Of a stretch of 64,000 bases of DNA, positions 28,001-34,099 are shown in pieces. A program made the translations under genes and the position numbers. Positions within the stretch are counted from its first letter, which is position 1; each line of letters begins with the position of its first letter. The stretch is from Hirudo medicinalis. Taxonomy: Eukaryota; Annelida; Clitellata; Hirudinida; Hirudinidae. The DNA lies in assembly GCA_011800805.1 (NCBI GenBank), contig MPNW01000174.1:160748-224747 (forward strand). The letters run 5' to 3'. The notes under the pieces were generated by a model, which saw only the letters and a program-made list of their open reading frames with translations, did not search any database and was not told the DNA's origin.

Positions 28001-28765
28001 ACACTACAGCCCTTTGGGAGGGTTACAGCCTTTTACATCTAGAGGGTAATGAAAGATCAGCAACACAAGATTTAGGTTACTTCAACAATTTTATACTTTA
28101 TTGTATTATTAATACTTAACCATTAAAAATAACATTTATTTTGTAGGCAACCCTGGTTCCTGTCTCAGAAAATTCAATACTTTACCTTTCTTATTTTGTG
28201 ACCTACAAAATACATGCAATTATGCCAACAGAGATGATAAGTCAATTTGGTTATCAACCAGGATGCCAATGTTGATGATGCCCATAGATAACAATGGCAT
28301 CACAGACCACATCAGCAGATGTGCAGTTTGTGATGCACCAGCAAATGTTATAGCTATTCATAGTCAAAGCACAGACATTCCTCCTTGTCCCAGAAGTTGG
28401 AGAGGGCTTTGGATTGGTTACAGCTTTGTAATGGTAAATAAGCTGTGAGTTCGATTGGACAACATCACTAAACGTTTTTTTAAATTTTTCAATAGCATAC
28501 AGCAGCTGGAGACAGAGGAGGTGGTCAAAATTTGGCCAGTCCTGGTTCTTGTTTAGAAGATTTCAGGGCAACACCTTTTATTGAATGCAATGGAGCTGGT
28601 GGTTATTGCTTCTATTATAGCAATGACCTGAGTTTTTGGATGACGATAGTAGATGACCAAAACCAGTTTGTTAATCCTTCACCACAAACGTTAAAAGCTG
28701 GGTCACTAAGAAATTTGGTAAGCCGTTGTCAAGTTTGCATCAAAGATGTTAGAAGCAAACCTTGA
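1041..28765 (+). CDS. COL4A: Type IV collagen alpha chain, near-complete multi-exon gene
   Basis: Secreted network-forming collagen of basement membranes. Thirty-eight exons join without a frame break into about 1,719 residues, close to the usual length of type IV chains. The order is an N-terminal 7S-type segment with four clustered cysteines (C-x2-C-x5-C-x-C), a long Gly-X-Y triple helix with many short interruptions, and a C-terminal NC1 domain made of two C4 repeats with 12 cysteines. Every exon boundary has AG/GT signals and keeps the glycine register. The signal peptide exon is not resolved. NC1 carries alpha-1-like segments (LRKF, FLFC, SRCAVC) and alpha-2-like ones ([14 protein letters not shown]), so I do not assign it to a vertebrate class. 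Introns range from under 100 bp to about 7 kb and are loaded with transposons. The four coding blocks are listed separately with exon coordinates. Confidence 0.95.
2727..3770 (+). mobile_element. CR1/L2-like LINE remnant (reverse transcriptase), degraded
   Basis: Frame-shifted pieces of a non-LTR retrotransposon reverse transcriptase lie in a collagen intron. In order, the fragments match the [19 protein letters not shown] block, the palm block with [14 protein letters not shown] (first catalytic aspartate), and the catalytic YVDD box within QYVDDTSLY at about 3358-3387, followed by [14 protein letters not shown]. Several frameshifts and stops make it non-functional. Clade assignment to the CR1/L2 group is by motif style only. 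Confidence 0.8.
3786..4240 (-). mobile_element. Fragment of a second non-LTR reverse transcriptase
   Basis: The reverse strand reads [12 protein letters not shown]...[27 protein letters not shown], the layout of an RT catalytic box (degenerate here: the expected ADDL reads TSDL) followed by the thumb-side G-L-x-NP-x-KC block typical of R2-type and related elements. It lies directly downstream of the forward LINE remnant in opposite orientation, so it is a separate insertion. It is interrupted at its 5' side by the trinucleotide repeat at 4248-4372. Confidence 0.6.
4248..4372. repeat. Imperfect ATT/GTT/GCT trinucleotide microsatellite
   Basis: A run of trinucleotides passes from (ATT)n through (GTT)n to mixed GTT/GCT and back to GTT/ATT. 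In antisense it reads as poly-Asn/Ser and in sense as poly-Val/Ala/Ile. These apparent peptides are artefacts of the repeat, which sits inside a collagen intron. Confidence 0.9.
4375..4480 (+). repeat. Dispersed repeat, also at 13445-13545
   Basis: About 85 bases (aacactccaatttcgagttc onward, through a gagtgcagtttgtcattag-like end) recur with scattered mismatches at 13460-13545 in another collagen intron. The first copy abuts the trinucleotide repeat and the reverse-strand RT fragment, so the repeat may be an untranslated end of that retroelement. That link is inference. Confidence 0.65.
5390..6975 (-). mobile_element. CR1/L2-like LINE remnant on the reverse strand
   Basis: Reverse-strand frames give an ordered reverse transcriptase. 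About 6958-6731 has [15 protein letters not shown] and [19 protein letters not shown]. About 6756-6400 has [18 protein letters not shown] (palm motif A). About 6022-5558 has the C-terminal domain [12 protein letters not shown], followed by [20 protein letters not shown] and APQYLTKLL. The frame is broken between blocks, and the YxDD box is not readable. It sits inside the 7-kb collagen intron, antisense to the gene. Confidence 0.82.
7048..7083. repeat. (TA)n/(AAT)n microsatellite
   Basis: Short TA dinucleotide run followed directly by AAT triplets, between a LINE remnant and a Tc1-like element. Confidence 0.9.
7600..8090 (+). pseudogene. Degenerate Tc1-like transposase
   Basis: Forward-strand pieces in two frames match a Tc1 DDE transposase. 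The first holds [20 protein letters not shown], a stop, then [14 protein letters not shown] and AKRPRKSAF, like the DNA-binding helix-turn-helix part. The second, after frameshift, holds [19 protein letters not shown] and [17 protein letters not shown], the counterpart of the family's FNLDGPDG and GGGSVMVWGG blocks near the second catalytic aspartate. Stops and the nested LINE end remove the C-terminal part with the last acidic residue. Confidence 0.78.
8437..9150 (-). mobile_element. 3' end of a CR1/L2-like LINE nested in the Tc1-like element
   Basis: The reverse strand reads [41 protein letters not shown] and, in another frame, [18 protein letters not shown] then [11 protein letters not shown]. 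This is the standard C-terminus of CR1/L2-type ORF2 proteins. The 5' side is truncated, as is usual for LINE insertions. It interrupts the Tc1-like transposase region, so it inserted after that transposon. Confidence 0.8.
9898..10075. mobile_element. SINE fragments, forward tail then inverted head
   Basis: At 9918-10030 lies the 3' part of the window's main SINE family: tgcaagttagcacagagggt, an agcgccc...ggcgctatataaat block, the tail cccctgacactcatgcttat and an ACTT simple-repeat end. From 10031 to 10070 the head of another copy follows in reverse (tgcatgcaggaatgcaaccc). The tail matches the 3' end of the LINE copy near 47645-47700. Confidence 0.72.
10351..10430 (+). repeat. tRNA-like sequence, probably SINE head rather than a working tRNA
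   Basis: The sequence has pol III promoter-like boxes, TGGTCTAATGATCAAGA (A box) and AGATTCAATTCCC (B box). It can form an acceptor stem CCCCGCA/TGCGGGA and a CCACC/GGTGG anticodon stem. The T-arm and anticodon-loop geometry are imperfect and the B box departs from GGTTCGANTCC. It most resembles a tRNA-derived SINE head, possibly of tRNA-Glu type. A related, more degraded copy is near 43000. Confidence 0.5.
10440..12295. other. Intron remainder without recognised content
   Basis: The last 1.8 kb of the 7-kb collagen intron. It is AT-rich, with no coding similarity on either strand and no clear inverted repeats. Confidence 0.5.
12296..16397 (+). CDS. COL4A: Collagen IV exons 13-18: mid triple helix
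   Basis: Exons: 12296-12488, 13722-14021, 14101-14279, 15695-15779, 15878-15993, 16220-16397. From here introns mostly split the glycine codon (phase 1, G|GN), except after 14279 and 15993, which are phase 0. Helix cysteines occur at GEAECYAG (12296 exon) and GSCSECFPG (14101 exon); such paired cysteines can crosslink within a chain trimer. Interruptions include NAKPG in the 12296 exon, DDAVTKPG in the 13722 exon and LAEVQLLPG in the 15695 exon. The 300-bp exon at 13722 is the longest helical exon, perhaps a fusion of smaller ones. The acceptor at 12295 has a poor polypyrimidine tract but is forced by the reading frame. Confidence 0.92.
12940..13085 (-). repeat. hAT-like transposon terminus
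   Basis: Reverse-complemented, the segment begins TAGGGCTGCGACCGATTAAA and continues with several ATTAATCG/CGATTAAT motifs, a style common at ends of hAT-type MITEs. Only one end is recognisable; no matching left terminus or 8-bp duplication was found. Confidence 0.45.
13386..13560 (+). repeat. Second copy of the dispersed repeat seen at 4375-4480
   Basis: Shares cactctaacttcgaggtctt, ggcacaaaactcc and aggagtgcaatatgtcttta blocks with 4380-4455. The apparent open frame across it has no similarity and is not a gene. Confidence 0.6.
14280..15694. other. 1.4-kb collagen intron without recognised content
   Basis: Bounded by a GTTGGT donor and a TTTTAAG acceptor, both phase 0. No coding similarity, tandem repeat or element ends were seen. 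Confidence 0.55.
16462..17790 (+). mobile_element. Short LTR element with two LTRs, no pol (non-autonomous)
   Basis: Two direct repeats, 16462-16754 and 17486-17790, each begin TGTTA and end TTCA and share blocks such as aaatattcagtgtctttc, cagtggcataa and atctcagatccacacaa. The element is flanked by ATAT on both sides (16458-16461 and 17791-17794), a 4-bp target duplication as in many Ty3/gypsy elements. The 0.73-kb interior has no gag or pol frame. Its last 120 bases (ctgttggggagatggttg through gggatgaacagatctaagga) match 31538-31660, just upstream of the + strand gypsy-type LTR, so the two belong to related families. It lies in a collagen intron, sense to the gene. Confidence 0.85.
18155..18350 (+). 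mobile_element. SINE, family with GGTTGGCCGAATG head
   Basis: Begins gcaggttggccgaatgagtt and continues ...cctgcatatggttgtaatgg, a cgaaatccagcttgcactgc B-box region, a caagcgccctta..gcactatataaat body and an ATTTACATTTTAC tail. Other copies lie at 23897-24100 and 35967-36163. It is in the collagen intron after exon 18. Confidence 0.82.
18442..25119 (+). CDS. COL4A: Collagen IV exons 19-30: triple helix
   Basis: Exons: 18442-18549, 18613-18801, 20090-20194, 20760-20918, 22007-22177, 22434-22577, 22958-23092, 23203-23378, 23483-23546, 23665-23844, 24717-24896, 24997-25119. All introns here split glycine codons (phase 1) except the one after 23378 (phase 0). Interruptions include [10 protein letters not shown] at 18442, [12 protein letters not shown] at 20090, GMGFEGMKG at 20760, [10 protein letters not shown] at 23665 and GLSFKG at 24997. 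Some exons read on past their donor and end with a few extra residues and a stop; those are intron read-through. The longer introns (after 18801, 20918, 23844 and 25119) carry SINEs and hAT-like MITEs. Confidence 0.93.
18802..20089. other. 1.3-kb collagen intron without recognised content
   Basis: Very AT-rich. No coding similarity on either strand and no element termini identified. Confidence 0.55.
20983..21912. mobile_element. hAT-like MITE with near-perfect 8-bp target duplication
   Basis: Left end TAGGTATGCCAATATT and reverse-complemented right end TAGGGTTGTTGTTATT lead into long ATATCGATA-rich inverted arms. Flanks are ATTTGCAA (20975-20982) and ATTTACAA (21913-21920), an 8-bp target duplication with one mismatch, as left by hAT transposases. 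The 930-bp interior has no transposase frame, so it is non-autonomous. It sits in a collagen intron. Confidence 0.75.
23897..24100 (+). mobile_element. SINE, GGTTGGCCGAATG family
   Basis: Reads tgcaggttggccgaatgggt, cctgcatgcggtcataatgg, gttcgcaacccatcctgcac (B-box region), agggagcgccctcggg and the tail ccttcacatcccattcggat..ataaggcactcaaaa. It is highly similar to 35967-36163 over its full length, including the tail. Confidence 0.87.
24500..24690 (+). repeat. Dispersed repeat, also at 33010-33185
   Basis: Shared blocks are ctttaaattccatacttatg, the acataatatttctgagtt region and a CAATTGT/TGTGCGC-rich end. The second copy is in the intergenic region after the collagen gene. A poly-C run lies just upstream of this copy (about 24488-24498). 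Confidence 0.65.
25304..26104. mobile_element. Probable DNA transposon or MITE with CCGAAAC-rich inverted ends
   Basis: Left end TAGACCAAAACTGGCTGAAA and reverse-complemented right end TAGGGGCCAACTGAATTTCA both lead into ACCGAAA motifs. Flanking 8-mers TTAAGCAT and TGAAATAT agree at 5 of 8 positions, a decayed hAT-type duplication at best. A reverse-strand open frame at 25814-26047 has no firm match. The inner part (about 25565-25625) recurs at 35175-35220. Confidence 0.45.
26637..26801 (+). repeat. Degraded SINE ending in an (ATT)n microsatellite
   Basis: 26637-26725 aligns with the SINE heads (tgcaagtaggctcagagggt, gtgttcctgtgaacgacagt, tattctcaacccagcca). From 26731 to 26801 it passes into an ATT repeat, a typical SINE tail expansion. 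Confidence 0.7.
26921..28765 (+). CDS. COL4A: Collagen IV exons 31-38: end of helix and complete NC1 domain
   Basis: Exons: 26921-27028, 27096-27230, 27322-27438, 27501-27647, 27708-27824, 27884-28075, 28147-28433, 28496-28765 (TGA stop). The helix ends in the 27884 exon at GPPGPVGVV, then NC1 starts with [12 protein letters not shown]1 has two C4 repeats with six cysteines each (HCP, GSC, LFC, NTC, RCAVC; then PPC, GSC, IEC, GYC, RCQVC). It carries the hallmark segments [32 protein letters not shown] and [10 protein letters not shown]1 directs chain choice and joins trimers head to head. The methionine cluster in RMPMLMMP and the lysine in TLKAG occupy the regions of the Met93-Lys211 sulfilimine crosslink. 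The KDVRSKP tail is a few residues longer than in human chains. Only the 28433/28496 intron is phase 0. Confidence 0.97.
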
Positions 28766-28932
28766 CACGTTGGGATGATATCCACTCAAAGTGCTAGTAA
28801 AAGCNTTCACCACAAACGTTAAAAGCTGGGTCACTAAGAAATTTGGTAAGCCGTTGTCAAGTTTGCATCAAAGATGTTAGAAGCAAACCTTGACACGTTG
28901 GGATGATATCCACTCAAAGTGCTAGTAAAAGC
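28678..28932. other. 127-bp direct duplication around a single N (assembly join)
   Basis: 28678-28804 and 28806-28932 read identical, separated only by N at 28805. The repeated unit covers the collagen C-terminal codons, stop and first 3' UTR bases. Exact identity with an N between the copies points to two contig ends that overlap but were not merged, rather than a real duplication. The coding sequence is complete in the first copy. Confidence 0.93.
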
Positions 28933-29196
28933 AAACCTTGTTCTTGACATATAGCATCACGTTTCTATATTTTACTATATGGTTTGCAACTACAATAAGT
29001 CCTGAAGATTCATTGCTTGTACATTCTGCATGCTAGCACAAAACATGGAAGTAGTTAATCACGTTTAAGTTATGCTAATGAAGCCAATTGACAGCATTTT
29101 ATACATCTTTTGCAATATTTTACAAGTTCGTTTATTGAAATTTTCAGAATATGCGTTACGAGGTATCAAAATTAGTTATGTGAATGCAAATTCCAA

Positions 29197-29202
29197 AATA
29201 AA
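29197..29202 (+). terminator. Candidate polyadenylation signal of the collagen gene
   Basis: AATAAA about 430 bases after the stop (about 300 if the 127-bp duplication is an artefact). A second AATAAA is at 29255-29260. Confidence 0.45.
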
Positions 29203-29585
29203 CGCTTTGTTCATTTTGGGACCTGGGAAATTTAATTAATAACGAGATGATTTGAATAAAGAGAACTGAAAATACATTTCGCCTTTAGATAGGAAGTGTC
29301 TCCTGTAAATTTGGCTGAGTTCGTTGAAACGTCGGATGATATGCGACCGAGGAGGTTATCTTAGTTGCTCTGGAGCAGGGGCCGAAATAACTTTTTTTTT
29401 GGGGGGGGGGGTGAATTTTGAAGACTTTCTTTTAGGTTTTTATCTTTTCGGAGATTATTTGTTTAATGTTATGCCGATAATAATTAATTAAAATATTATG
29501 TTATATATATATATATTCATTACAGATAGCTGTCTCCTCCAAATGGCGAGCATATTTTAACAAAACATGTTTAAATTATACATAT

Positions 29586-29891
29586 TGTAATAAACGACGG
29601 GGCTTAATTTATACCGAGTTTATTGTTGGGATTATTCAGTTATCAACTGAGTGGTATTAACTGTAAATACCACGCTTACGCAATAATCCTGCTGTCAGTT
29701 ATTGCATAACGATCAGTTGCGTGATTATTTGCTGAATAGGAATGTTCTTCAATGTGGGCTTCGAGATTCTCTGAGATAATGCGTATTCTTGCGTGCTCTT
29801 GTATGATCGCCGTGGAACAAAAAGATAGTGAATGTAATATACGAAATTAATTACATATAAACTTAATTATTTTAGTTCCACGGTTATAACA
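29586..29891 (-). repeat. LTR of the reverse-strand gypsy-type element
   Basis: On the reverse strand it begins TGTTATAACCGTGG and ends TCGTTTATTACA. It lies immediately 3' of pol, hence the 3' LTR. It matches the + strand LTR at 31668-32049 in several blocks (aactgatcgtt, gtggtatttacagttaatac, ccactcagttgataactgaa, aagccccgtcgtttattaca), with an extra 80-odd bases in the latter. Confidence 0.87.
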
Positions 29892-29902
29892 TTGCCCCCT
29901 TC

Positions 29903-30979
29903 TTAGATCTGTTCGTCCCGAACAGGTTCTGCATCTTCTCCGTTACATTTTGCCAACCTGTTGCTATGTACCACTTTCACCTTAAGTCTTGGTCCCTTTT
30001 GTATGCGATATACCACGTCGTTTATTTTCTTGATTACGAGGTATGGACCTTCCCAGTTTCTTTGTAACTTTGGTGATCTGCCCTTTTTACGTTGAGGGTT
30101 GTAGAACCATACTTGGTCACCTTCCTTAAAACTTATAGCGTTAGTTTGCCTATCGTAACGCGCTTTTGATTGATCGCTAATGATGCCGATATTCTGTCGT
30201 GCAGTGCGATGTATGGTTGCCATTTTTTCCTCAAATTTGGACATATAGTCGGGCATTGTCTGTTTTGGTTCCTCGGGCTTTCCGAATGCTATGTCGGCAG
30301 GCAGACGAATTTCCCTGCCGAATGTCATTTTTGCAGGACTGACTCCTGTTGTGCTGTGAACGGCACCTCGATAAGCCATTAGAAAAAGTTGTAGATATTT
30401 GTCCCAATCATCCTGCTGTTCACTAATCATTTTTGATAAATGTTGTTCCATGGTCCTGTTAAATCTTTCGACCATGCCGTCATATTGAGGATGCAAAGCC
30501 GTCGATATCGTTTTGTGAATCCCCAGACTTTGACATAACTCTTGGAATATTTTTGATTCGAAATTCCTTCCTTGGTCTGAATGTAGCTCTAAATGTACCC
30601 CAAATTGACTAACCCAATTATTTATTAGTGTTTCAACTATGGTTTCTGCTTCTTGGTTTGGCAAAGCAATTGCTTCAGTCCATTTAGTAAAATAATCGGC
30701 GATAACAAGGATATAACGGTTTCCATTCTTTGTTATGGGAAACGGTCCCGCAACATCCAAAGCTATCCGTTCAAATGGCACGCCAACATTGTAGAGCTGC
30801 ATCAGTCCTTTAGTTTTCCTTTGGGGACCTTTACAAACTTCGCAACGTCTACACCATTCTTCTACATCATGTTTATAACGTAACCAGTAAAATCTTTGTC
30901 TCACCTTTTCCATTGTTTTATTGACTCCGAGATGTCCTCCTGATATGCCGTTGTGAATTTCCTCTAGAACCTCTTTAAC
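29903..30979 (-). mobile_element. Ty3/gypsy-type integrase (pol C-terminus)
   Basis: The reverse strand encodes an intact frame of over 350 residues. It holds the HHCC zinc motif (H of EEIHNGISGGHLG through CRRCEVC), then the DDE core with D in ALDVAGPF, D in LHSDQGRNFE and E in YDGMVERFNRT. It ends with a GPY/F-like module (NWEGPYLVIKK). It joins the element's DNA into the host genome. The frame ends at 29903, 11 bases before the LTR, next to a purine-rich stretch in element orientation (about 29892-29902). The upstream side is cut by N at 30980. It is part of a retrotransposon, not a host gene. Confidence 0.93.
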
Positions 30980-31435
30980 NACAGGAATGGTTGACCATAC
31001 AGATATTTTTGAAACTGTCGGATGGACTCCACTGCTGCTAGCAGTTCCCGTCTAGTTACGCAGTAGTTGCGCTCTGTTTTAGACAGTGAGCGACTATAAA
31101 ACGCTACGACTTTTTCCCCCTTTTCTGTTCCTTGTGAGAGCACTGCACCAATTCCGCTATTACTAGTGTCTAGAATGAACGGGGCCCCCAAAACTGGGTA
31201 TGCCAAAATTGGTGCAGTCATCATTGCTTCTTTCAAAGAATCAAAGGCCTGTTGACACTGTTTTGTCCACAAAAAGGGCTTGCCTTTTTCAGTTAGTTCA
31301 TGAAGGGCTCTTCCAATGTCTGAAAAATTTGCAACAAAACGCCGATAATAAGTACAAAGTCCCAGAAAGCTCCTCAGTTCCTGCAAATTATTTGGTGTGG
31401 GCCAATTTCTTACCGTTTCGAGTTTTCCAGGTGCT
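30980..31435 (-). mobile_element. Ty3/gypsy-type RT thumb and RNase H, truncated at both ends
   Basis: The reverse strand reads GKLETVRNWPTPNN, then ELRSFLGLCTYYRRFVANFS and FLWTKQCQQAFDSLKEAM. The RNase H start follows (FILDTSNSGIGAVLSQ, FYSRSLSKTERNYCVTRREL, and QKYLYGQPF), ending at N 30980. The normal continuation (the rest of RNase H and the linker before the integrase zinc finger) is missing at the N, so the N hides a gap of several hundred bases. The other side breaks at about 31435 in the RT palm/thumb, where a + strand element begins. Confidence 0.9.
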
Positions 31436-32049
31436 TATACCACTGGAGGAGACTATGTGGCCTACGTGGGTCATGTTTGGTGAAGGAGGTCGCGGGATGG
31501 ACAACAGCGGTTGCTGCGGGGCTGCACTTCAGTGGTGAAGGTCTGTTGGGGAGATGGCTGACAAGAAGGAGTCGAGGTAGAGACTGTATCCCCAGAGTGA
31601 AGATGAAACCATTCGGTTGCCTATGGCAGGGAGTCTGTTCGGGACGAACAGATTTAAGAAGGGGAAATGTTATAACCCTGAAAAATGCCATTAGTTAATT
31701 TTTGTAATTAAGTTTAAGTTTGTTAATTAATTTGTTGTTATATTTAGGATCTTTCTAGGACTACCTCTAAGCGTTCTGATTAAGTTTATAACATCATACA
31801 AGATCACACAATATCTCAGAGAATCTCGAAGCCCACTTGGAAGTTATAGAAGCCCACAAGAATACTTGGCATTGAAGAACATTCCTATTCAGCAAATAAT
31901 CACGCAACTGATCGTTCGGCAATAACTGGTTTCAGGATTATTACGTAAGCGTGGTATTTACAGTTAATACCACTCAGTTGATAACTGAATATTTACTGAA
32001 TAATTCCAACAATAAACTCGGCATAAATTAAGCCCCGTCGTTTATTACA
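31436..32049 (+). mobile_element. Opposite-facing gypsy-type 3' end: internal tail plus LTR
   Basis: 31436-31667 is an internal 3' region ending gggacgaacagatttaagaa and a purine run (gggg aaa, polypurine-tract-like) directly before an LTR at 31668-32049 (TGTTATAACCCTG to TCGTTTATTACA). The reverse-strand element ends with the same pair, gaacagatctaag next to its LTR. The two elements therefore meet head to head at about 31435, each retaining only its 3' side. Flanks are ATAT (29582-29585) and ATAC (32050-32053). Confidence 0.82.
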
Positions 32050-34095
32050 ATACTTCCGAAAAACATGTTTCAAGTGGATTTAACAGATATTCTCTAACAT
32101 TATTTCTATCGAGAAAACTCACAAAACTTGAGCGAACTTGGGCCGCTCGCTCTATAAAGAACGCCCACGGGACAGCCTACAACCAAAATATAGCGTATAA
32201 ACAGAACGTAAATAAGTTTCTTGGGAACCTCTTCAAAGTGAGATCCATTTCCAACTTTGTAACAAAAATATGTGCGTTGTGTGCTTCAGATTAACAGATC
32301 GTTAACCAATCAAATTGATGTCTAGGGCATATGCACATTGAATTGCATGGTAAAACCAATAATGGTTAAACTAATTTCATGAGATCTTTAAGGTGCATTC
32401 GAGCGCAGTCAAGTTAAAAAACAAATAAATGCAAAGCTCCCGGCTCCGATCTTGCAAACGTTTTTAAAAGCAACGAAAACACACGTGTGCCTTGCGTAGA
32501 CTTTGAATCGAATTAACTCCAGTATTCGTTGGTTATCCAAACACAAGATGATGTAAAACTATTCTGAACAAAAAATTTCGGTGTTGGCTAGCATACTTGC
32601 TTATTACTGGTGAGTTCTTTGAATATGCATTCATACGTACATATGATATTCTAAATCTGGTACTGCTGAGCATCCCGCATCATGCAACGTTACTAACAGA
32701 ATGGAACAAACTCGCTTAGAGAATCTATGTATAACTTTAATGATTATTGTAACCGGTTCCTTGACGCACTGCGCACTGGACGATTGCGCACAGGACAATT
32801 GCGCACATTGAACACAATAGAACAAATTAGACACAAATTATTGAAAATTGCATTTTGATGCCGACATATTCAAATTTGTGACGAGTTTAATTGAAATGTT
32901 TTGAATTCGTTTAAGATATGAATTCATCGTTTATTTAGCGCAGCTTGTGTAGGAACTTTGCACCTGACATGCCAAAGTTGGCAATTCTTATCCTCTACAT
33001 CTACTTTCTTTTACAAACCTGCCCTTAAATTCCACACTTACGTAATATTGATTACGTATATATTTTAAATCACGTAGATCTATCTATACTAAAATTAGGA
33101 AATTCAATTTAAAACGCCACAATATTTCTGAGTTTAATTGTGTGCAATTGTCATGTGCGCTATTTGTCTGGTTACCATTGTAACCAATACAGAACTTAAA
33201 CACCAATTATTTAAAATACTTCTAAGGAAAAATTAGCATTTATTATTAGATAAGGTCTAGATGTGTATAAATGTGTTTGAAAAATGTTTTAAATAATTTT
33301 CTGTGCTCGACAGTAAAAGATTTTAGGCTATTTCTTGAGTTCCTCGGTACATCATCATCAAATTTTTGCATTTGTGTACCAGTACTAGGACTAGCCATTT
33401 TAGGGTTTTTTTATGCTGTATTTTCTAATAAATTTTGCAGATATTTTAAGTAACATTATAATAACGGTAATTATTAATTTATTACCTATTTGTTTTTTTA
33501 CTGGAAAGAAAAAATAAATAAAACAAAAAAGTAAGTATAAACGAGTCATTTTCAGTCTGGGGAAGTCATTTCTTTTCAGCTTTTTTCAAAGAGCACAACC
33601 TCGCTCAACCCTTCGCGATGACTTTATTTTGCTGCTGTTACGGCAGCAAATATCAAAACAGTTGCGGAAACAAAGTTTACCCCATTGCAATCTAAAAACA
33701 ACAGAGACGAGATTGTTGGCCAAGTGACGGGCAAAAGCTAACTCGCTGACAGCTACATTTCGTGTTCGTAAACTCTTCAAGGTTTCACTTCATCGCCTTT
33801 GAGCTGGCAACGTTGCCGGCGAGTTGGCTTCACCGCCTGATAATCAGCGTGTGTGGCGTGGGGGTGGGGGAGTATATTAACGTCCGCTGAATAATGAGAT
33901 TATTTGGACGGGGCAAGTCTACCTACTCAATTTCAAAGCTGTTCCCGGTCGCATTGCAATGTATGGTCAACGCGTCGGAGTAGCCAGGACCAGCCAAGGT
34001 TTTATTTTTCAGAAAATAATTTTACACCAACGTCCCCCGCTGGAGGATCTATTGAAACTAGAAGTAGTTGACTAGCTAATAATGAAATCTAGCTA
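32050..34095. other. Intergenic, no gene recognised
   Basis: No supported coding frame. It holds a second copy of the 24500-24690 repeat at 33010-33185 and short GCGCA-rich repeats at 32766-32815. Confidence 0.5.
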
Positions 34096-34099
34096 CTAG

